Notes: generated from the sequence alone by a model not told the origin. A stretch of 64,000 nucleotides of DNA from Bradyrhizobium sp. WSM1743 (GCF_000473065.1 NZ_AXAZ01000032.1:1-64000); one strand, 5' to 3'. Positions 39,626-50,356 are shown, counted from the first letter of the stretch. Translations and numbers: made by a program.

Positions 39626-40831
39626 TCAGCGCGCATCCGCCGGTGCACGCGGCTTGAGCAGCCGGGCGCAGACGAGGCCCAGCACCACCATGATCGCGGC
39701 GCTCGCAAGCAACGTCGGCACCTTGCCGCCGTGCTGGAGGCCGAAGCCGTAGGCGAGCGGCCCCACCGTCTGCCCCATGAAGAAGAAGAACGAATGCAGC
39801 GACAGCGCGGTGGCACGCGCCTCGACCGAAAGCTCGCTGGCAAACACTTGCAGGCAGCCATGGGCCATGTAGAAGCCCCAGCCCATCACGATGAGATTGA
39901 GCGCCTGGATCTCCCAGCGCGGGCCGAAGGCGACAGCGACGAGCTGCGAGGCGACGAGTGTCATCCCTGCGATCATCATGCCTTTGACGCCGAGCCGCGG
40001 CAGCATGCGCGACACCGTCAGCGTGTAGAGCAGTCCACCCACCGCAAAGCCGGCGATGACGATGCCGGCGATCGACAGCGAGGTCTGCCCAAGCTCGAAC
40101 AGGAACGAGGCGATGTAGGGAAACAGGCCGAGCACGCAGCAGCCTTCGATGAATACGGCCGAGTAGCAGACATAGGCGTTCGGATTGGTGAAGATGGTGC
40201 GATAGCCGGCCTTCAGCGCCGACAGGCTGGTCTTCGGCGGATGCTTGACCTTGGCGCCCTTGAAGCCGGCCGCAACGGCGATCGAGGCGACGATCACGAG
40301 CGCACCGAGCACCGCGAGCACGCCGCGCCAGCCGAGGAAATCGCCGATCAGGCCGGAGGCCGAGGCGCCGAGCAGATTTCCGGTCATGGCGCCTGCAAGC
40401 GTGCGGCTGATCGCGACCTGCCGCTTCTCGGGGCCGACGAGATCGCTGGTGAGGCTGAGCGCCACCGGAAACACGCCTCCGGAGCCGATGCCAGCCAGAA
40501 TGCGGGTGACGAACAGCAACGAGAACGAGCTCGAGAGCGCACCGAGGATGTTGGCGAGGCCGAGCAGCGCGAGGCAACCGATCATCAGTCGGGTCTTGCC
40601 GAACAGGTCGGCGGCGGCGCCGATGATCGGCTGGATGATCGAGAAGGTGAAGGCGAACACCGCCGCAAAGCCGGCGGCGGTGGCGATGCTGACGCCGAAA
40701 TCCTCAGCGACGTGCGGCAGCACCGGATCGAGCGCGCGCGCCGACAGAGCCGCGGCGAAGCTTGCGCCTGATATGACGTAGAGCGCTGCCGGCAAGCCGT
40801 GATCGTGCGGCCGCGCCTCGTCTTGCTGCAT
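39626..40831 (-). CDS. MFS transporter
   Basis: 401 residues with twelve hydrophobic helices typical of the major facilitator superfamily. The loop motif GAAADLFGKTRLMIG lies between helices 2 and 3. The start codon shares a base with the stop of kdsA (TGATG), so the two are translationally coupled. Probably a drug or sugar/organic acid exporter of the DHA1 group (12-TMS, 400 residues); substrate unknown. It ends about 107 bases before the glsA start. Confidence 0.88.
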   Translation of the reverse strand: MQQDEARPHDHGLPAALYVISGASFAAALSARALDPVLPHVAEDFGVSIATAAGFAAVFAFTFSIIQPIIGAAADLFGKTRLMIGCLALLGLANILGALSSSFSLLFVTRILAGIGSGGVFPVALSLTSDLVGPEKRQVAISRTLAGAMTGNLLGASASGLIGDFLGWRGVLAVLGALVIVASIAVAAGFKGAKVKHPPKTSLSALKAGYRTIFTNPNAYVCYSAVFIEGCCVLGLFPYIASFLFELGQTSLSIAGIVIAGFAVGGLLYTLTVSRMLPRLGVKGMMIAGMTLVASQLVAVAFGPRWEIQALNLIVMGWGFYMAHGCLQVFASELSVEARATALSLHSFFFFMGQTVGPLAYGFGLQHGGKVPTLLASAAIMVVLGLVCARLLKPRAPADAR

Positions 40832-41679
40832 CAGCGCGGATTCTTTGCGAGCGCGTCGAACGCCATCAGCCTGGCGATCAGTCCCTCGAACTCGCGCAGC
40901 GGCACCATGTTGGGCCCGTCCGAGGGCGCGTGATCGGGATCAGGATGGGTCTCGATGAAGACGCCGGCAACACCGACCGCGACGGCCGCGCGTGCCAGCA
41001 CGGGCACGAACTCGCGCTCGCCGCCCGACGAGGTCCCCTTCCCGCCCGGCTGCTGCACCGAATGGGTGGCATCGAAGATCACGGGCGCGCCGGTGGTGCG
41101 CGCCAGGATCGGCAGTGCGCGCATGTCGGAGACCAGCGTGTTGTAGCCGAAGGACGCGCCGCGCTCGGTGACGAGCACGTTGGGATTGCCGTTGCTCGTG
41201 ATCTTGCTCACGACGTTGGCCATGTCCCACGGCGCCAGGAACTGGCCTTTCTTGACATTGACGACCTTGCCGGTCGCGGCCGCCGCCAGCAGCAGATCGG
41301 TCTGCCGGCACAGGAAAGCGGGTATCTGCAAGACGTCCACGGCCTGCGCCACCTCGGCGCATTGCGTGGCCTCGTGCACATCGGTCAGCACCGGCAGGCC
41401 GAGCGAGGATCGGATCTCGGCGAAGATCGGCAGCGACTGCGCCAAGCCCAGCCCGCGCGTCGCCGCCGCGCTGGTGCGGTTGGCCTTGTCGAACGAGGTC
41501 TTGTAGACGAGGCCGATCTTGAGCCGCGCCGCGATCTCCTTCAGTGCGGAGGCGACCTCCAGCGCATGCTGGCGGCTTTCGAGCTGGCAGGGCCCGGCAA
41601 TGACCGAGATCGGCAGATCATTACCGAACTTGACCCTGCCGATGGTGACGACCGGCGCCGCTGATGTCGAAGAGCTCAA
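40831..41679 (-). CDS. kdsA: KDO-8-phosphate synthase, metal-dependent type
   Basis: Condenses PEP and arabinose 5-phosphate to KDO-8-phosphate for lipopolysaccharide. 282 residues from a TTG at 41679 preceded by GAGGGA; the frame is open to 41730 but the ribosome site picks the TTG. Catalytic loops: IAGPCQLES with the Cys that distinguishes metal-dependent from E. coli-type KDO8P synthases (Asn there), [21 protein letters not shown] and [10 protein letters not shown]. Upstream of the MFS gene and overlapping it by one base. Confidence 0.95.
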   Translation of the reverse strand: MSSSTSAAPVVTIGRVKFGNDLPISVIAGPCQLESRQHALEVASALKEIAARLKIGLVYKTSFDKANRTSAAATRGLGLAQSLPIFAEIRSSLGLPVLTDVHEATQCAEVAQAVDVLQIPAFLCRQTDLLLAAAATGKVVNVKKGQFLAPWDMANVVSKITSNGNPNVLVTERGASFGYNTLVSDMRALPILARTTGAPVIFDATHSVQQPGGKGTSSGGEREFVPVLARAAVAVGVAGVFIETHPDPDHAPSDGPNMVPLREFEGLIARLMAFDALAKNPR

Positions 41680-41791
41680 GGCAAATCCCTCGTTTCGGCG
41701 CGACCATAGCCGCCATGAGGGTCGGATCAACCCTATTAGGCCCGGGCCGTTCGAATATCAGGGTTGCGCCAGGGTTCCCTGCCCGCCGCCG

Positions 41792-42118
41792 CTACTTCAC
41801 CGCCGAGAAGGCGGTCGGCGCCAGGATCTGGCTGACGATGTTGGCGACGATCTGGCCATCGGCCTCCGACTTCGCCCGCGCCTCAAGCCAGTCCGGGTCG
41901 GTCGCGAACGCGCCCCACTTCTTCTCGCGCTCGGCGAGCGAATCCCAGGCCAGGAAATAGGTCAGCTCCTGGTTGGATTCGCCGATCAGCGTGGTGAAGA
42001 ACCCGGCCTGCTTGATGCCGTGCTTCTCCCAAATTTTCAGCGTGGCGGTCTCGAACCGCTTCAAGAGCGCCGGCAGGCGGCCGGGCACGCAGCGATACTG
42101 GCGCATTTCGTAGATCAT
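41792..42118 (-). CDS. NIPSNAP family protein
   Basis: 108 residues, single NIPSNAP/dimeric alpha-beta-barrel domain: YEMRQYRCVPGRLPALLKRF at the start, then EKHGIKQAGFFTTLIGESNQ and LTYFLAWDSLAEREKKWGAF. Function in bacteria is unclear; ferredoxin-like folds of this type are often small accessory or substrate-modifying proteins. Transcribed alone, divergent from the response regulator. Confidence 0.85.
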   Translation of the reverse strand: MIYEMRQYRCVPGRLPALLKRFETATLKIWEKHGIKQAGFFTTLIGESNQELTYFLAWDSLAEREKKWGAFATDPDWLEARAKSEADGQIVANIVSQILAPTAFSAVK

Positions 42119-42244
42119 TCATGTTTCTCCCTGAACAGGCCCGGGGGTTATAGCTGGCGACCCCGGCGGTGTCTTGAGCCCTACCCGTCGGCCCCCTGTG
42201 GCGTTCTGTGCATGGCTTGAGCTTCCGCCGCTGCATCAGACTCC

Positions 42245-42262
42245 CGCAATGCTGCCGCAATG
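42245..42262. promoter_or_regulatory. Direct repeat CGCAATG-N4-CGCAATG, candidate operator
   Basis: Two CGCAATG copies, the second starting 11 bases after the first (spacer CTGC), 45 bases before the ATG of the OmpR-type regulator. OmpR/PhoB-family regulators bind 11-bp-period direct repeats. The same element occurs at 44397-44414 before the methyltransferase. Confidence 0.65.
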
Positions 42263-42306
42263 ATCGGGCCGCTACAAAGGCTCGGTTGCGGTTCAGGTGC
42301 CCTTAC

Positions 42307-42984
42307 ATGCGGATTTTGCTGGTCGAGGATGAAGCGGAGATGGCCGGCGCGCTGGCCTCGGCGCTGAAGCGCTACGACATGGTGGTGGACCACGCGCCGA
42401 CGCTCGCCGAGGCGGAGGAGGCCATCTCCGCGGACGTCCATGCCGCGGTCCTGCTCGACCGCCAGCTTCCTGACGGTGATGGCCTCGCCTTGATCCCAAA
42501 GCTCCGCGCGCGCGCCGACGGCGTGCCGATCATCGTCCTGACTGCGCGCGGGGAGCTTGCCGACCGCATCGCCGGGCTCGACGGCGGCGCCGACGACTAT
42601 CTGGCAAAACCGTTTGCCGTCGAGGAGCTGCTGGCGCGACTGCGGGCCGTGCTGCGCCGCCCCGCCGGCCTTTCCCCCGATGTCATCCACGCGGGCCGCC
42701 TCGCCTTCGACCTCAGTCATCGCGAAGCCAGCATCGACGGCCAGCCGTTCGAGCTGCCGCGCCGCGAGCTCTTGGTGCTTGAAGCCTTGGTCCGTCGCAT
42801 GGGCCGGACCGTGCTGCGCTCGGCGCTGGAAGAGGCGGTCTACAATTTCGACGACGAGATCCAGTCCAACGCGCTCGACACGCATGTCTCCCGGCTGCGG
42901 CGAAAGCTCGCGGAAGCCGACGCGGGCATCGAGATCCACGGTATTCGCGGCGTCGGCTATCTCCTCAAGAAGCTGCCAGCCTGA
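42307..42984 (+). CDS. OmpR-family response regulator
   Basis: 225 residues from ATG 42307. Receiver with acidic residues in LLVEDEAEM, phospho-acceptor D51 in VLLDRQLPDGDG, LTARGE and Lys in DDYLAKPFAVEE. The winged-helix output domain (about 130-220) has LVLEALVRRMGRTVLRSALE and DTHVSRLRRKL. Followed 10 bases later by its histidine kinase, so they form a cognate QseBC/TctDE-like pair. The direct repeat upstream suggests autoregulation. Confidence 0.92.
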   Translation: MRILLVEDEAEMAGALASALKRYDMVVDHAPTLAEAEEAISADVHAAVLLDRQLPDGDGLALIPKLRARADGVPIIVLTARGELADRIAGLDGGADDYLAKPFAVEELLARLRAVLRRPAGLSPDVIHAGRLAFDLSHREASIDGQPFELPRRELLVLEALVRRMGRTVLRSALEEAVYNFDDEIQSNALDTHVSRLRRKLAEADAGIEIHGIRGVGYLLKKLPA

Positions 42985-42994
42985 AGAAGCTGAT

Positions 42995-44371
42995 ATGAGC
43001 AAACACGACGATCCCTATTGCCTGCGCTCGCGCTTGAGCTGGCGGCTGCTCTCGCTTCAGGCCGCGATCCTGGTCGCGCTGGTTGCAGTCGTCCTGGCCG
43101 GGCTTTGCGCCTCCGGCTTCGTGCTGGCCGAGCGCGACGAGGACCACGTCATCGATGTCGTCCAGCGCGCGCTCACGCGCGACGCGCAAGGTGGACTGGG
43201 CTTGCGGCCGACGGCCGAGCTGCAGCAGTTGCGCAGCGAGACGCCGGACCTCTGGTTCCTGGTGCGCGACCGGCAGGGTCGCTTCCTCAGCGAAGGCACC
43301 GTGCCGGCCGAATTTGCCGCGATCGGCGGTGGCCTCGACCAGATCAGCCAGGCGCGGCTCGGCTGGCAGCTGTTCGAGGACGATCCGCGCAAGCCGGCGG
43401 CGCGGATGAAGAGGGTCGACACCGATGTGGGCAACGTGCAGGTGATCACGGCGACACAAGGACGCCTGACCGGCGCCAAGGCACTGGTCACGACATCGCT
43501 TGCGTTCCTCGGCATCGCCCTGCCCGGCCTGCTCCTGATGGGAACGGCGACGTTCATCGCAACGCCCATGATCGTACGGCGCGCGTTCAGGGGGCTCGAT
43601 ACCGCGGCGGACGAGGCGCGGCGCATCGACATCCATCAGCGCGGCGCGCGGCTCCCGATAGAACGGATTCCGCTGGAGGTCGTGCCGCTCGTGACCGCGA
43701 TCAACGACGCGCTGGCGCGGCTCGACCAGGGCTATGCCCGCCACAAGCGCTTCGTCGCGGACGCCGCGCATGAGCTGCGCACGCCGATCGCAATCCTGAA
43801 CACGCGCCTGGAGTCACTTGCCTCTGGGCCGGACAAGAATCGCCTGCTGGAGGATGCCGCGCGGCTGGCGACGCTTGCCGAGCAATTGCTCGATATCCAG
43901 CGACTCGACCGCTGCGGCCATCCTTTCACGCGCGTCAATCTCGCCGCCGTTGCGCAAAGCGTCGCCGCCGACCTCGCGCCGCTGGCGATTGCCGCCGGCT
44001 ACGAGCTGGCGCTCGATGCGCCGTCGACACCGGTCGAGACGATCGGCGATGCGGCGGCCCTGGAGCGCGCGCTGACCAATCTCGTGCAGAATGCGATCCA
44101 GCATGGCCCGCGCCGCGGCACGATCGGGATTCGCGTCGGCAGGCCCGCGAGCATCGAGGTCACGGATGAAGGCGCCGGAATTCCCGCCGATCAGCGCGAG
44201 CAAATCTTCGAGCCATTCTATCGGCTGGCGCCGCTCGATCGCGGTGCCGGCCTCGGCCTCAACATGGTGCGCGAGATAGTGCAACTGCATGGCGGCCACG
44301 TTTCGGTGGCGGACGGACCGGAGGGCGGCGCCTGCTTCCGGATGACGCTACCCGAAGTCAGGCAGAATTGA
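42995..44371 (+). CDS. Membrane sensor histidine kinase, QseC/TctE type
   Basis: 458 residues. Membrane helices at about 22-45 (LQAAILVALVAVVLAGLCAS) and about 165-190 (ALVTTSLAFLGIALPGLLLM), periplasmic sensor between them, HAMP-like segment, then the phosphoacceptor H259 in VADAAHELRTPIAILN, N box LVQNAIQHGPRRG and G1 DEGAGIP. C-terminus GLGLNMVREIVQLHGG is the G2 box. It follows the regulator by 10 bases. Signal unknown. Confidence 0.92.
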   Translation: MSKHDDPYCLRSRLSWRLLSLQAAILVALVAVVLAGLCASGFVLAERDEDHVIDVVQRALTRDAQGGLGLRPTAELQQLRSETPDLWFLVRDRQGRFLSEGTVPAEFAAIGGGLDQISQARLGWQLFEDDPRKPAARMKRVDTDVGNVQVITATQGRLTGAKALVTTSLAFLGIALPGLLLMGTATFIATPMIVRRAFRGLDTAADEARRIDIHQRGARLPIERIPLEVVPLVTAINDALARLDQGYARHKRFVADAAHELRTPIAILNTRLESLASGPDKNRLLEDAARLATLAEQLLDIQRLDRCGHPFTRVNLAAVAQSVAADLAPLAIAAGYELALDAPSTPVETIGDAAALERALTNLVQNAIQHGPRRGTIGIRVGRPASIEVTDEGAGIPADQREQIFEPFYRLAPLDRGAGLGLNMVREIVQLHGGHVSVADGPEGGACFRMTLPEVRQN

Positions 44372-44396
44372 TTCAATCCGCATTCGCTTCCCCCGG

Positions 44397-44414
44397 CGCA
44401 ATGCTGTCGCAATG
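44397..44414. promoter_or_regulatory. Direct repeat CGCAATG-N4-CGCAATG upstream of methyltransferase
   Basis: CGCAATG-CTGT-CGCAATG with the same 11-base period as at 42245, 64 bases before the methyltransferase ATG. A third, partial copy (CGCAAC) follows. This makes the methyltransferase a likely target of the adjacent two-component system. Confidence 0.65.
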
Positions 44415-44438
44415 CGCTCCCGCAACACTGCATGCGTC

Positions 44439-44456
44439 GCACCTCCTTGGAGGTGC
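44439..44456. promoter_or_regulatory. 18-base perfect palindrome before methyltransferase
   Basis: GCACCTCC-TT-GGAGGTGC at 44439-44456, 22 bases before the ATG. It could form an RNA hairpin near the translation start (GGAGG lies within it), and so could hide a ribosome site, or be a protein operator. The functional ribosome site for 44479 appears to be CCGGAGCG just after it. Confidence 0.45.
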
Positions 44457-44478
44457 AAATCAAAATGCCGGAGCGCGC

Positions 44479-45141
44479 ATGCCCAACGATTTTCTCTCGT
44501 TCTTCCTCGCCTGGATGTCGGCCCCGCGTCGGGTCGGCGCGGTCGCACCGTCGAGCGCGGCACTGGCGGACCTCATCACGCGCGAGATCGACGCATCGAC
44601 CGGCCCCATCCTCGAGCTCGGGCCCGGCACCGGCGCGTTCACCTACAAGCTGCTGAAGCGCGGCGTGCGTCAAGAAGACCTCACGCTGGTCGAATACGGC
44701 TCCGATTTCATGAAGCTGCTGCAGATCCGCTTTCCCGGCGCACGCGTGCTGTGGATGGACGCGGCGAGGCTCACCACGCATCGCCTTTATGACGGCGCCC
44801 CGGTCGGGGCCGTGGTCAGCGGATTGCCTCTGCTCAACATGTCCATGCGCAAGGTCGTCTCGATCGTCAGTGGGGCATTCAGCTACATCCGCCCAGGCGG
44901 CGCCTTCTACCAGTTCACCTACGGCATGAGCTGCCCGGTGCCGCGGCCCGTGCTCGACCGGCTGGGCCTGCGCGCTAAACTGGTGGATCGGGCGCTGCTG
45001 AACGTCCCGCCGGCCGCTGTCTACAGGCTGACGCGGCGGCCACAGGTGAAGTTGATCACGGGATCGCTTGCGCCCGAACCGTCAGCGCGGGTGGCGTTGA
45101 AGCCGATGCATCACGCGCGCGACCACTCCGCCGCGCGTTGA
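44479..45141 (+). CDS. SAM-dependent methyltransferase, phospholipid N-methyltransferase-like
   Basis: 220 residues from ATG 44479. Class I SAM-binding motif LELGPGTGAFTYKLLKRG, acidic loop LTLVEYG, and SGLPLLNMSMRKVVSIV. The sequence and length resemble the PmtA group of Rhizobiales phospholipid N-methyltransferases, which convert phosphatidylethanolamine toward phosphatidylcholine; rRNA dimethyltransferase-like folds are close relatives and the assignment is not certain. The upstream extension of the frame has no ribosome site. Placed just downstream of a two-component system on the same strand. Confidence 0.78.
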   Translation: MPNDFLSFFLAWMSAPRRVGAVAPSSAALADLITREIDASTGPILELGPGTGAFTYKLLKRGVRQEDLTLVEYGSDFMKLLQIRFPGARVLWMDAARLTTHRLYDGAPVGAVVSGLPLLNMSMRKVVSIVSGAFSYIRPGGAFYQFTYGMSCPVPRPVLDRLGLRAKLVDRALLNVPPAAVYRLTRRPQVKLITGSLAPEPSARVALKPMHHARDHSAAR

Positions 45142-45145
45142 GCCG

Positions 45146-46789
<1,644 letters not shown>

Positions 46790-46800
46790 CTAATCCCCTA

Positions 46801-46828
46801 AATACGATTCGCCAAAGCGATTCGTATT
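46801..46828 (-). promoter_or_regulatory. 12-bp stem hairpin before pyrG
   Basis: AATACGATTCGC-CAAA-GCGATTCGTATT: a 12-bp stem with one mismatch, 24 bases before the pyrG start, in its leader. It could affect mRNA processing or translation, or belong to a regulated leader. I have no evidence for which. Confidence 0.5.
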
Positions 46829-46903
46829 CCGCCCCAAAGATTTTGCGGGCCTGTGGGTGAGCCAAAACTAAGAGTGGTGACAGTGCCTTGATGGGGATTT
46901 TTG

Positions 46904-46931
46904 ATGCAGGGCGGTAGAAGCCGCCCTGCAT
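46904..46931 (-). terminator. Hairpin after secG, terminator-like
   Basis: ATGCAGGGCGG-TAGAAG-CCGCCCTGCAT, a perfect 11-bp stem, 13 bases after the secG stop. No U-run follows on the minus strand, so termination efficiency is uncertain; read-through into pyrG is possible. Confidence 0.55.
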
Positions 46932-46943
46932 GGCCCCTCTGCT

Positions 46944-47327
46944 TTATTGCGAGCGCGGTACCTGCGGGCCGGCGGGCGCCTGGTTCTGCTGCTGCTCGTC
47001 GACCTTCTTCAGCGAATCCAGGATGCCGCCCGAGGTCGGCGGCGCGATTGGCGATCCGCCGGCCGGCTGGGTCTGCGACGGCTGGCCGATGATCGACGAC
47101 GGCTTGCGGTCGTAGCCGGCGTACCAGGACAAGAACAGGCTGGTGAGGAAGAAGCCGACGGCCAGGATCGCAGTGGTCCGCGTCAAAAGGTTCGCAGTGC
47201 CGCGGCTCGACATGAAGCCCGCGCCTCCGCCCATGCCAAGCCCGCCGCCTTCCGACTTCTGGAGCAGCACGGCACCGATCATGACGGCGACGATCATGAG
47301 GTGGATGACGATGACAACGGTCTGCAT
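46944..47327 (-). CDS. secG: SecG preprotein translocase subunit
   Basis: 127 residues. Two membrane helices: residues 1-20 (VVIVIHLMIVAVMIGAVLLQ) followed by KSEGGGLGMGGG, the conserved SecG loop, and about 47-68 (TTAILAVGFFLTSLFLSWYA). The C-terminus is a long Pro/Gln/Ser-rich cytoplasmic tail, as in alphaproteobacteria. Between tpiA and pyrG in the usual order. Stimulates SecYEG translocation. Confidence 0.93.
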   Translation of the reverse strand: MQTVVIVIHLMIVAVMIGAVLLQKSEGGGLGMGGGAGFMSSRGTANLLTRTTAILAVGFFLTSLFLSWYAGYDRKPSSIIGQPSQTQPAGGSPIAPPTSGGILDSLKKVDEQQQNQAPAGPQVPRSQ

Positions 47328-47410
47328 AATATCCTTCCGTCACAAGCGGGCGGCGCCTGAGGGCGGCCAATCGCGCTTCGCGGGTTTTCCTGAAGTTGCG
47401 CGGTGTTACA

Positions 47411-47441
47411 CGATCGGGAGGGGTATTGCCACCCCCGATCG
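47411..47441 (-). terminator. Hairpin after tpiA, terminator-like
   Basis: CGATCGGG-AGGGGTATTGCCACCCC-CGATCG: strong GC stem 26 bases after the tpiA stop on the minus strand. Followed by GTGTAACACC, without a clear U-run. Rho-independent termination is likely but not certain. Confidence 0.55.
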
Positions 47442-47466
47442 GGTCCGGATCAACGCTTTGGGTTAG

Positions 47467-48222
47467 CTAAGGACAGCCTTTGGCGATGGCAAGGAAATCG
47501 GCCGCTTTCAGGCTAGCGCCGCCGACCAGCGCGCCGTTGACGTTCTTGACCGCCATCAGTTCGGCTGCATTCGAGGGCTTGACCGAGCCGCCGTAGAGAA
47601 TCCGCATCTTGGCCCCCTCGCCCTTGAACCTGGAGGTCAGGAGTTCCCGAATAAAGCCATGAATCTGCTCGACATCCTTGGCTGTGGGCGTCAGCCCAGT
47701 GCCAATTGCCCAGACCGGCTCATAGGCCACGACCAGATTGGCCGCGGTCGAGCTATCAGGCAGTGAGCCGTCGAGTTGGCCGCGCACGATGTCCAGGGTC
47801 TGGCCGGCGTCGCGCTGGCCTTGCGTCTCGCCGATGCAGACGATCGCCGTCGCCCCGGCGCGCCAGGCTGCCTCGGCCTTCTGCCGGATCAGCGCATCGC
47901 CCTCGCCGTGGTCGGCGCGGCGCTCGGAATGGCCGACGATGATGGCGGTTGCGCCCGCATCCACCAGCATTTCGGCGGCGATATCGCCGGTATGGGCGCC
48001 AGAGGCCTTGGGGTGGCAGTCCTGGGCCCCTACGGCGACCGTCTTACCACGTGCCTTCTCGGCGAACGCCGCAATCAGTGTCGCCGGCGGGCAGACCAGC
48101 AGGTCGGCCTTGCCGGCCACGTCTGCCGCACCGTTGAGCATGGCGTCGAATTCGGCAGCCTGGGCCTTCAGGCCGTTCATTTTCCAATTGCCGGCGATCA
48201 GCGGTCGGATGGCGTCGGTCAT
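47467..48222 (-). CDS. tpiA: Triosephosphate isomerase
   Basis: 251 residues from ATG 48222 (the frame is open 5 more codons to 48237). Catalytic Lys in GNWKMNG, electrophile His in [10 protein letters not shown], and the catalytic Glu in [12 protein letters not shown]. Interconverts DHAP and glyceraldehyde 3-phosphate. It begins the tpiA-secG-pyrG run on the minus strand and is divergent from ppiD (48444). Confidence 0.96.
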   Translation of the reverse strand: MTDAIRPLIAGNWKMNGLKAQAAEFDAMLNGAADVAGKADLLVCPPATLIAAFAEKARGKTVAVGAQDCHPKASGAHTGDIAAEMLVDAGATAIIVGHSERRADHGEGDALIRQKAEAAWRAGATAIVCIGETQGQRDAGQTLDIVRGQLDGSLPDSSTAANLVVAYEPVWAIGTGLTPTAKDVEQIHGFIRELLTSRFKGEGAKMRILYGGSVKPSNAAELMAVKNVNGALVGGASLKAADFLAIAKGCP

Positions 48223-48443
48223 GTCGGAGTCCAGCAAAATGAGGTTTGTGCATGCGCTAGCAGAGCTGTCGCGGCAGTTCCAGACCTAGAGGCCTTTAAC
48301 CGCAGGTCTCAAGTGGGACCTGAGGCAAGGTTGCGGGGGGAAAGCCGCCACTTTATGATGATCTATCAATTTGGTGACGCGCTTTTGCGGAATCTGCATT
48401 AAGACGCGCTCCGTTCCCCTCCTGACCAAACAAGTTGGACCAA

Positions 48444-50342
48444 ATGCTTCGAGGAATGCGCAAGGCCTCATCAAACTGGCTCGGCAAGACCATTATGGCC
48501 GTGGTGATGGGCGTGTTGATCGTCAGTTTCGGCATTTGGGGCATCGCCGACATCTTCCGCGGGTTCGGGCAGTCCACGGTGGCCAAGGTCGGCAGCACGG
48601 AGATTTCGCTGAACGAGTTCCGGCAGATCTACACCGACCGCCTGCAGCAGATCAGCCGCCAGTTCGGCCGCCCGCTCACGCCCGACCAGGCGCGCGCCTT
48701 CGGCCTCGACCGCCAGGTGCTCCAGCAGACCATCGCGGAAGCTGCCCTCGACGAAGAGGCGCGCCGGCTCGGGCTCGGCCAATCCGACGAGCAGATCCGC
48801 CAGGTCATCATGAACGATCCCAACTTCAAGGGCGTCGGCGGCAATTTCGATGCCAACCGCTTCCAGGCTGTGATCCGCAATTTCGGCTATACCGAGCAGC
48901 GCTACGTCGCCGAGCAGCGCAAGGTGTCGCTGCGCCGCCAGATCACCGGCACGATCGGCGCCGGCCTGGAGCCGCCGAAGGCCATGATCGACGTGCTGAC
49001 ACGCTTTCAGAACGAGCAGCGCGCGATTGAATTCGTCAAGCTCGACGCCGCGCAGGCAGGCACCATCGACGCACCCTCGCCCGAAGCCCTCGCCACCTAT
49101 TTCGAGGATCACAAGGTCCAGTTCCGCGCGCCCGAATACCGCAAGATCGCCTTCGTCGTGATCTCGCCGGAAGAGATCGGCAAGTGGACCGAGGTCTCCG
49201 ACGAGGACGCAAAGAAGGTGTTCGAGCAGCGCAAGGACCGGCTCGGCACGCCGGAGAAGCGCCAGATCCACCAGATCGTATTTCCCAATGCCGCGGAGGC
49301 ACAGGCCGCGCGCGAGCGGCTCGCCGGCGGAATGTCGTTCGAGGATCTCGGCAAGGAGCGCGGGCTGAGTGCCTCCGACGTCGACCTCGGCCTCGTGACC
49401 AAGTCTTCGCTCGACCCCGCGGTTGGCGATGCCGCCTTCAAGCTTCCGGCCGGTGAGATCAGCCAGCCGATCCAGGGCGCTCTCGGCACCTCCATCGTCA
49501 AGGTCGACAAGATCGAGCCGGGCATCGAGGCCGACTACGCCAAGCTTGCCGGCGACATCAAGCGCGAGATCGCGACCGAGCGCGCGCGCGTCAAGGTCAA
49601 CGATCTCCGCGACAAGATGGAAGACGAGCGCGGCGGCGGCTCCAGCGTGATCGACGCGGCGCAGAAGCTCGGCCTCACCGCGGTGACCATCGACGCCGTC
49701 GACCGCTCCGGCCGCGCCCCGAACGGCCAGCCGGTCGCCAACATCCCGCAAGGCCTCGACGTGGTGTCGCAGGCCTTCAACACCGATGTCGGTGTCGACA
49801 ACGACGCCATCTCGTTCAAGGGCGGCTATGTCTGGTACGACGTGCTCGCCATCACGCCCTCGCGCGACCGCAATCTCGACGAGGTCCGCGACCAAGTCGA
49901 GGCGCGCTGGCGGCAGGACCAGATCGCGACCAAGCTGAAGGCCAAGGCGACGGAGATGGTGCAGAAGCTCGAAGCGGGCGGCAAGCTCGCTGACGAGGCC
50001 GCCGCGCTCGGCGCCAAGGTCGAGACCGCGACCGGCTTCAAGCGCGACGACTCGCCCGCCGGCGTGCCCGCCACCGTCGTGTCGGCCGCGTTCCGCACAG
50101 CCAAGGACGGCGTCGGACAGACGCAAGTGAGCGGCGGCAGCGAGGTCATCGTCTTCCGCGTCACCGACATCGTCGATCCCGCGGCCGACTTTGCCTCCGA
50201 CGCGGTCAAGAAGCTGAAGGAGAGCCTCGACCGGGCCCAGACCGAGGAGCAGGTCGCTTCCTACGTCAACAAGCTTGAAACCGACATCGGGACCACCATT
50301 AATCAGGCCGCCTTCGCGCAGGTGACCGGCGCGAACCAGTGA
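48444..50342 (+). CDS. ppiD: Periplasmic folding chaperone / peptidylprolyl isomerase PpiD
   Basis: 632 residues from ATG 48444 (a TTG three codons earlier is in frame and cannot be excluded). One N-terminal membrane anchor (KTIMAVVMGVLIVSFGIWGI), then a SurA-like N-terminal chaperone region, a PpiC-type parvulin domain (RQIHQIVFPNAAEAQAARER to PIQGALGTSIVKVDKIEPG) and a C-terminal helical region. Helps outer-membrane protein folding at the inner membrane. Followed by trpD 14 bases later, with which it could be co-transcribed. Confidence 0.92.
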   Translation: MLRGMRKASSNWLGKTIMAVVMGVLIVSFGIWGIADIFRGFGQSTVAKVGSTEISLNEFRQIYTDRLQQISRQFGRPLTPDQARAFGLDRQVLQQTIAEAALDEEARRLGLGQSDEQIRQVIMNDPNFKGVGGNFDANRFQAVIRNFGYTEQRYVAEQRKVSLRRQITGTIGAGLEPPKAMIDVLTRFQNEQRAIEFVKLDAAQAGTIDAPSPEALATYFEDHKVQFRAPEYRKIAFVVISPEEIGKWTEVSDEDAKKVFEQRKDRLGTPEKRQIHQIVFPNAAEAQAARERLAGGMSFEDLGKERGLSASDVDLGLVTKSSLDPAVGDAAFKLPAGEISQPIQGALGTSIVKVDKIEPGIEADYAKLAGDIKREIATERARVKVNDLRDKMEDERGGGSSVIDAAQKLGLTAVTIDAVDRSGRAPNGQPVANIPQGLDVVSQAFNTDVGVDNDAISFKGGYVWYDVLAITPSRDRNLDEVRDQVEARWRQDQIATKLKAKATEMVQKLEAGGKLADEAAALGAKVETATGFKRDDSPAGVPATVVSAAFRTAKDGVGQTQVSGGSEVIVFRVTDIVDPAADFASDAVKKLKESLDRAQTEEQVASYVNKLETDIGTTINQAAFAQVTGANQ

Positions 50343-50356
50343 GTTGAAAGCACGCG

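Noticed and set aside
37644-40577. A 977-residue protein joining the MFS region to glutaminase
   Set aside because: The N-terminal 350 residues are an out-of-frame reading of the real MFS gene; the true glutaminase start is the GTG at 39518.
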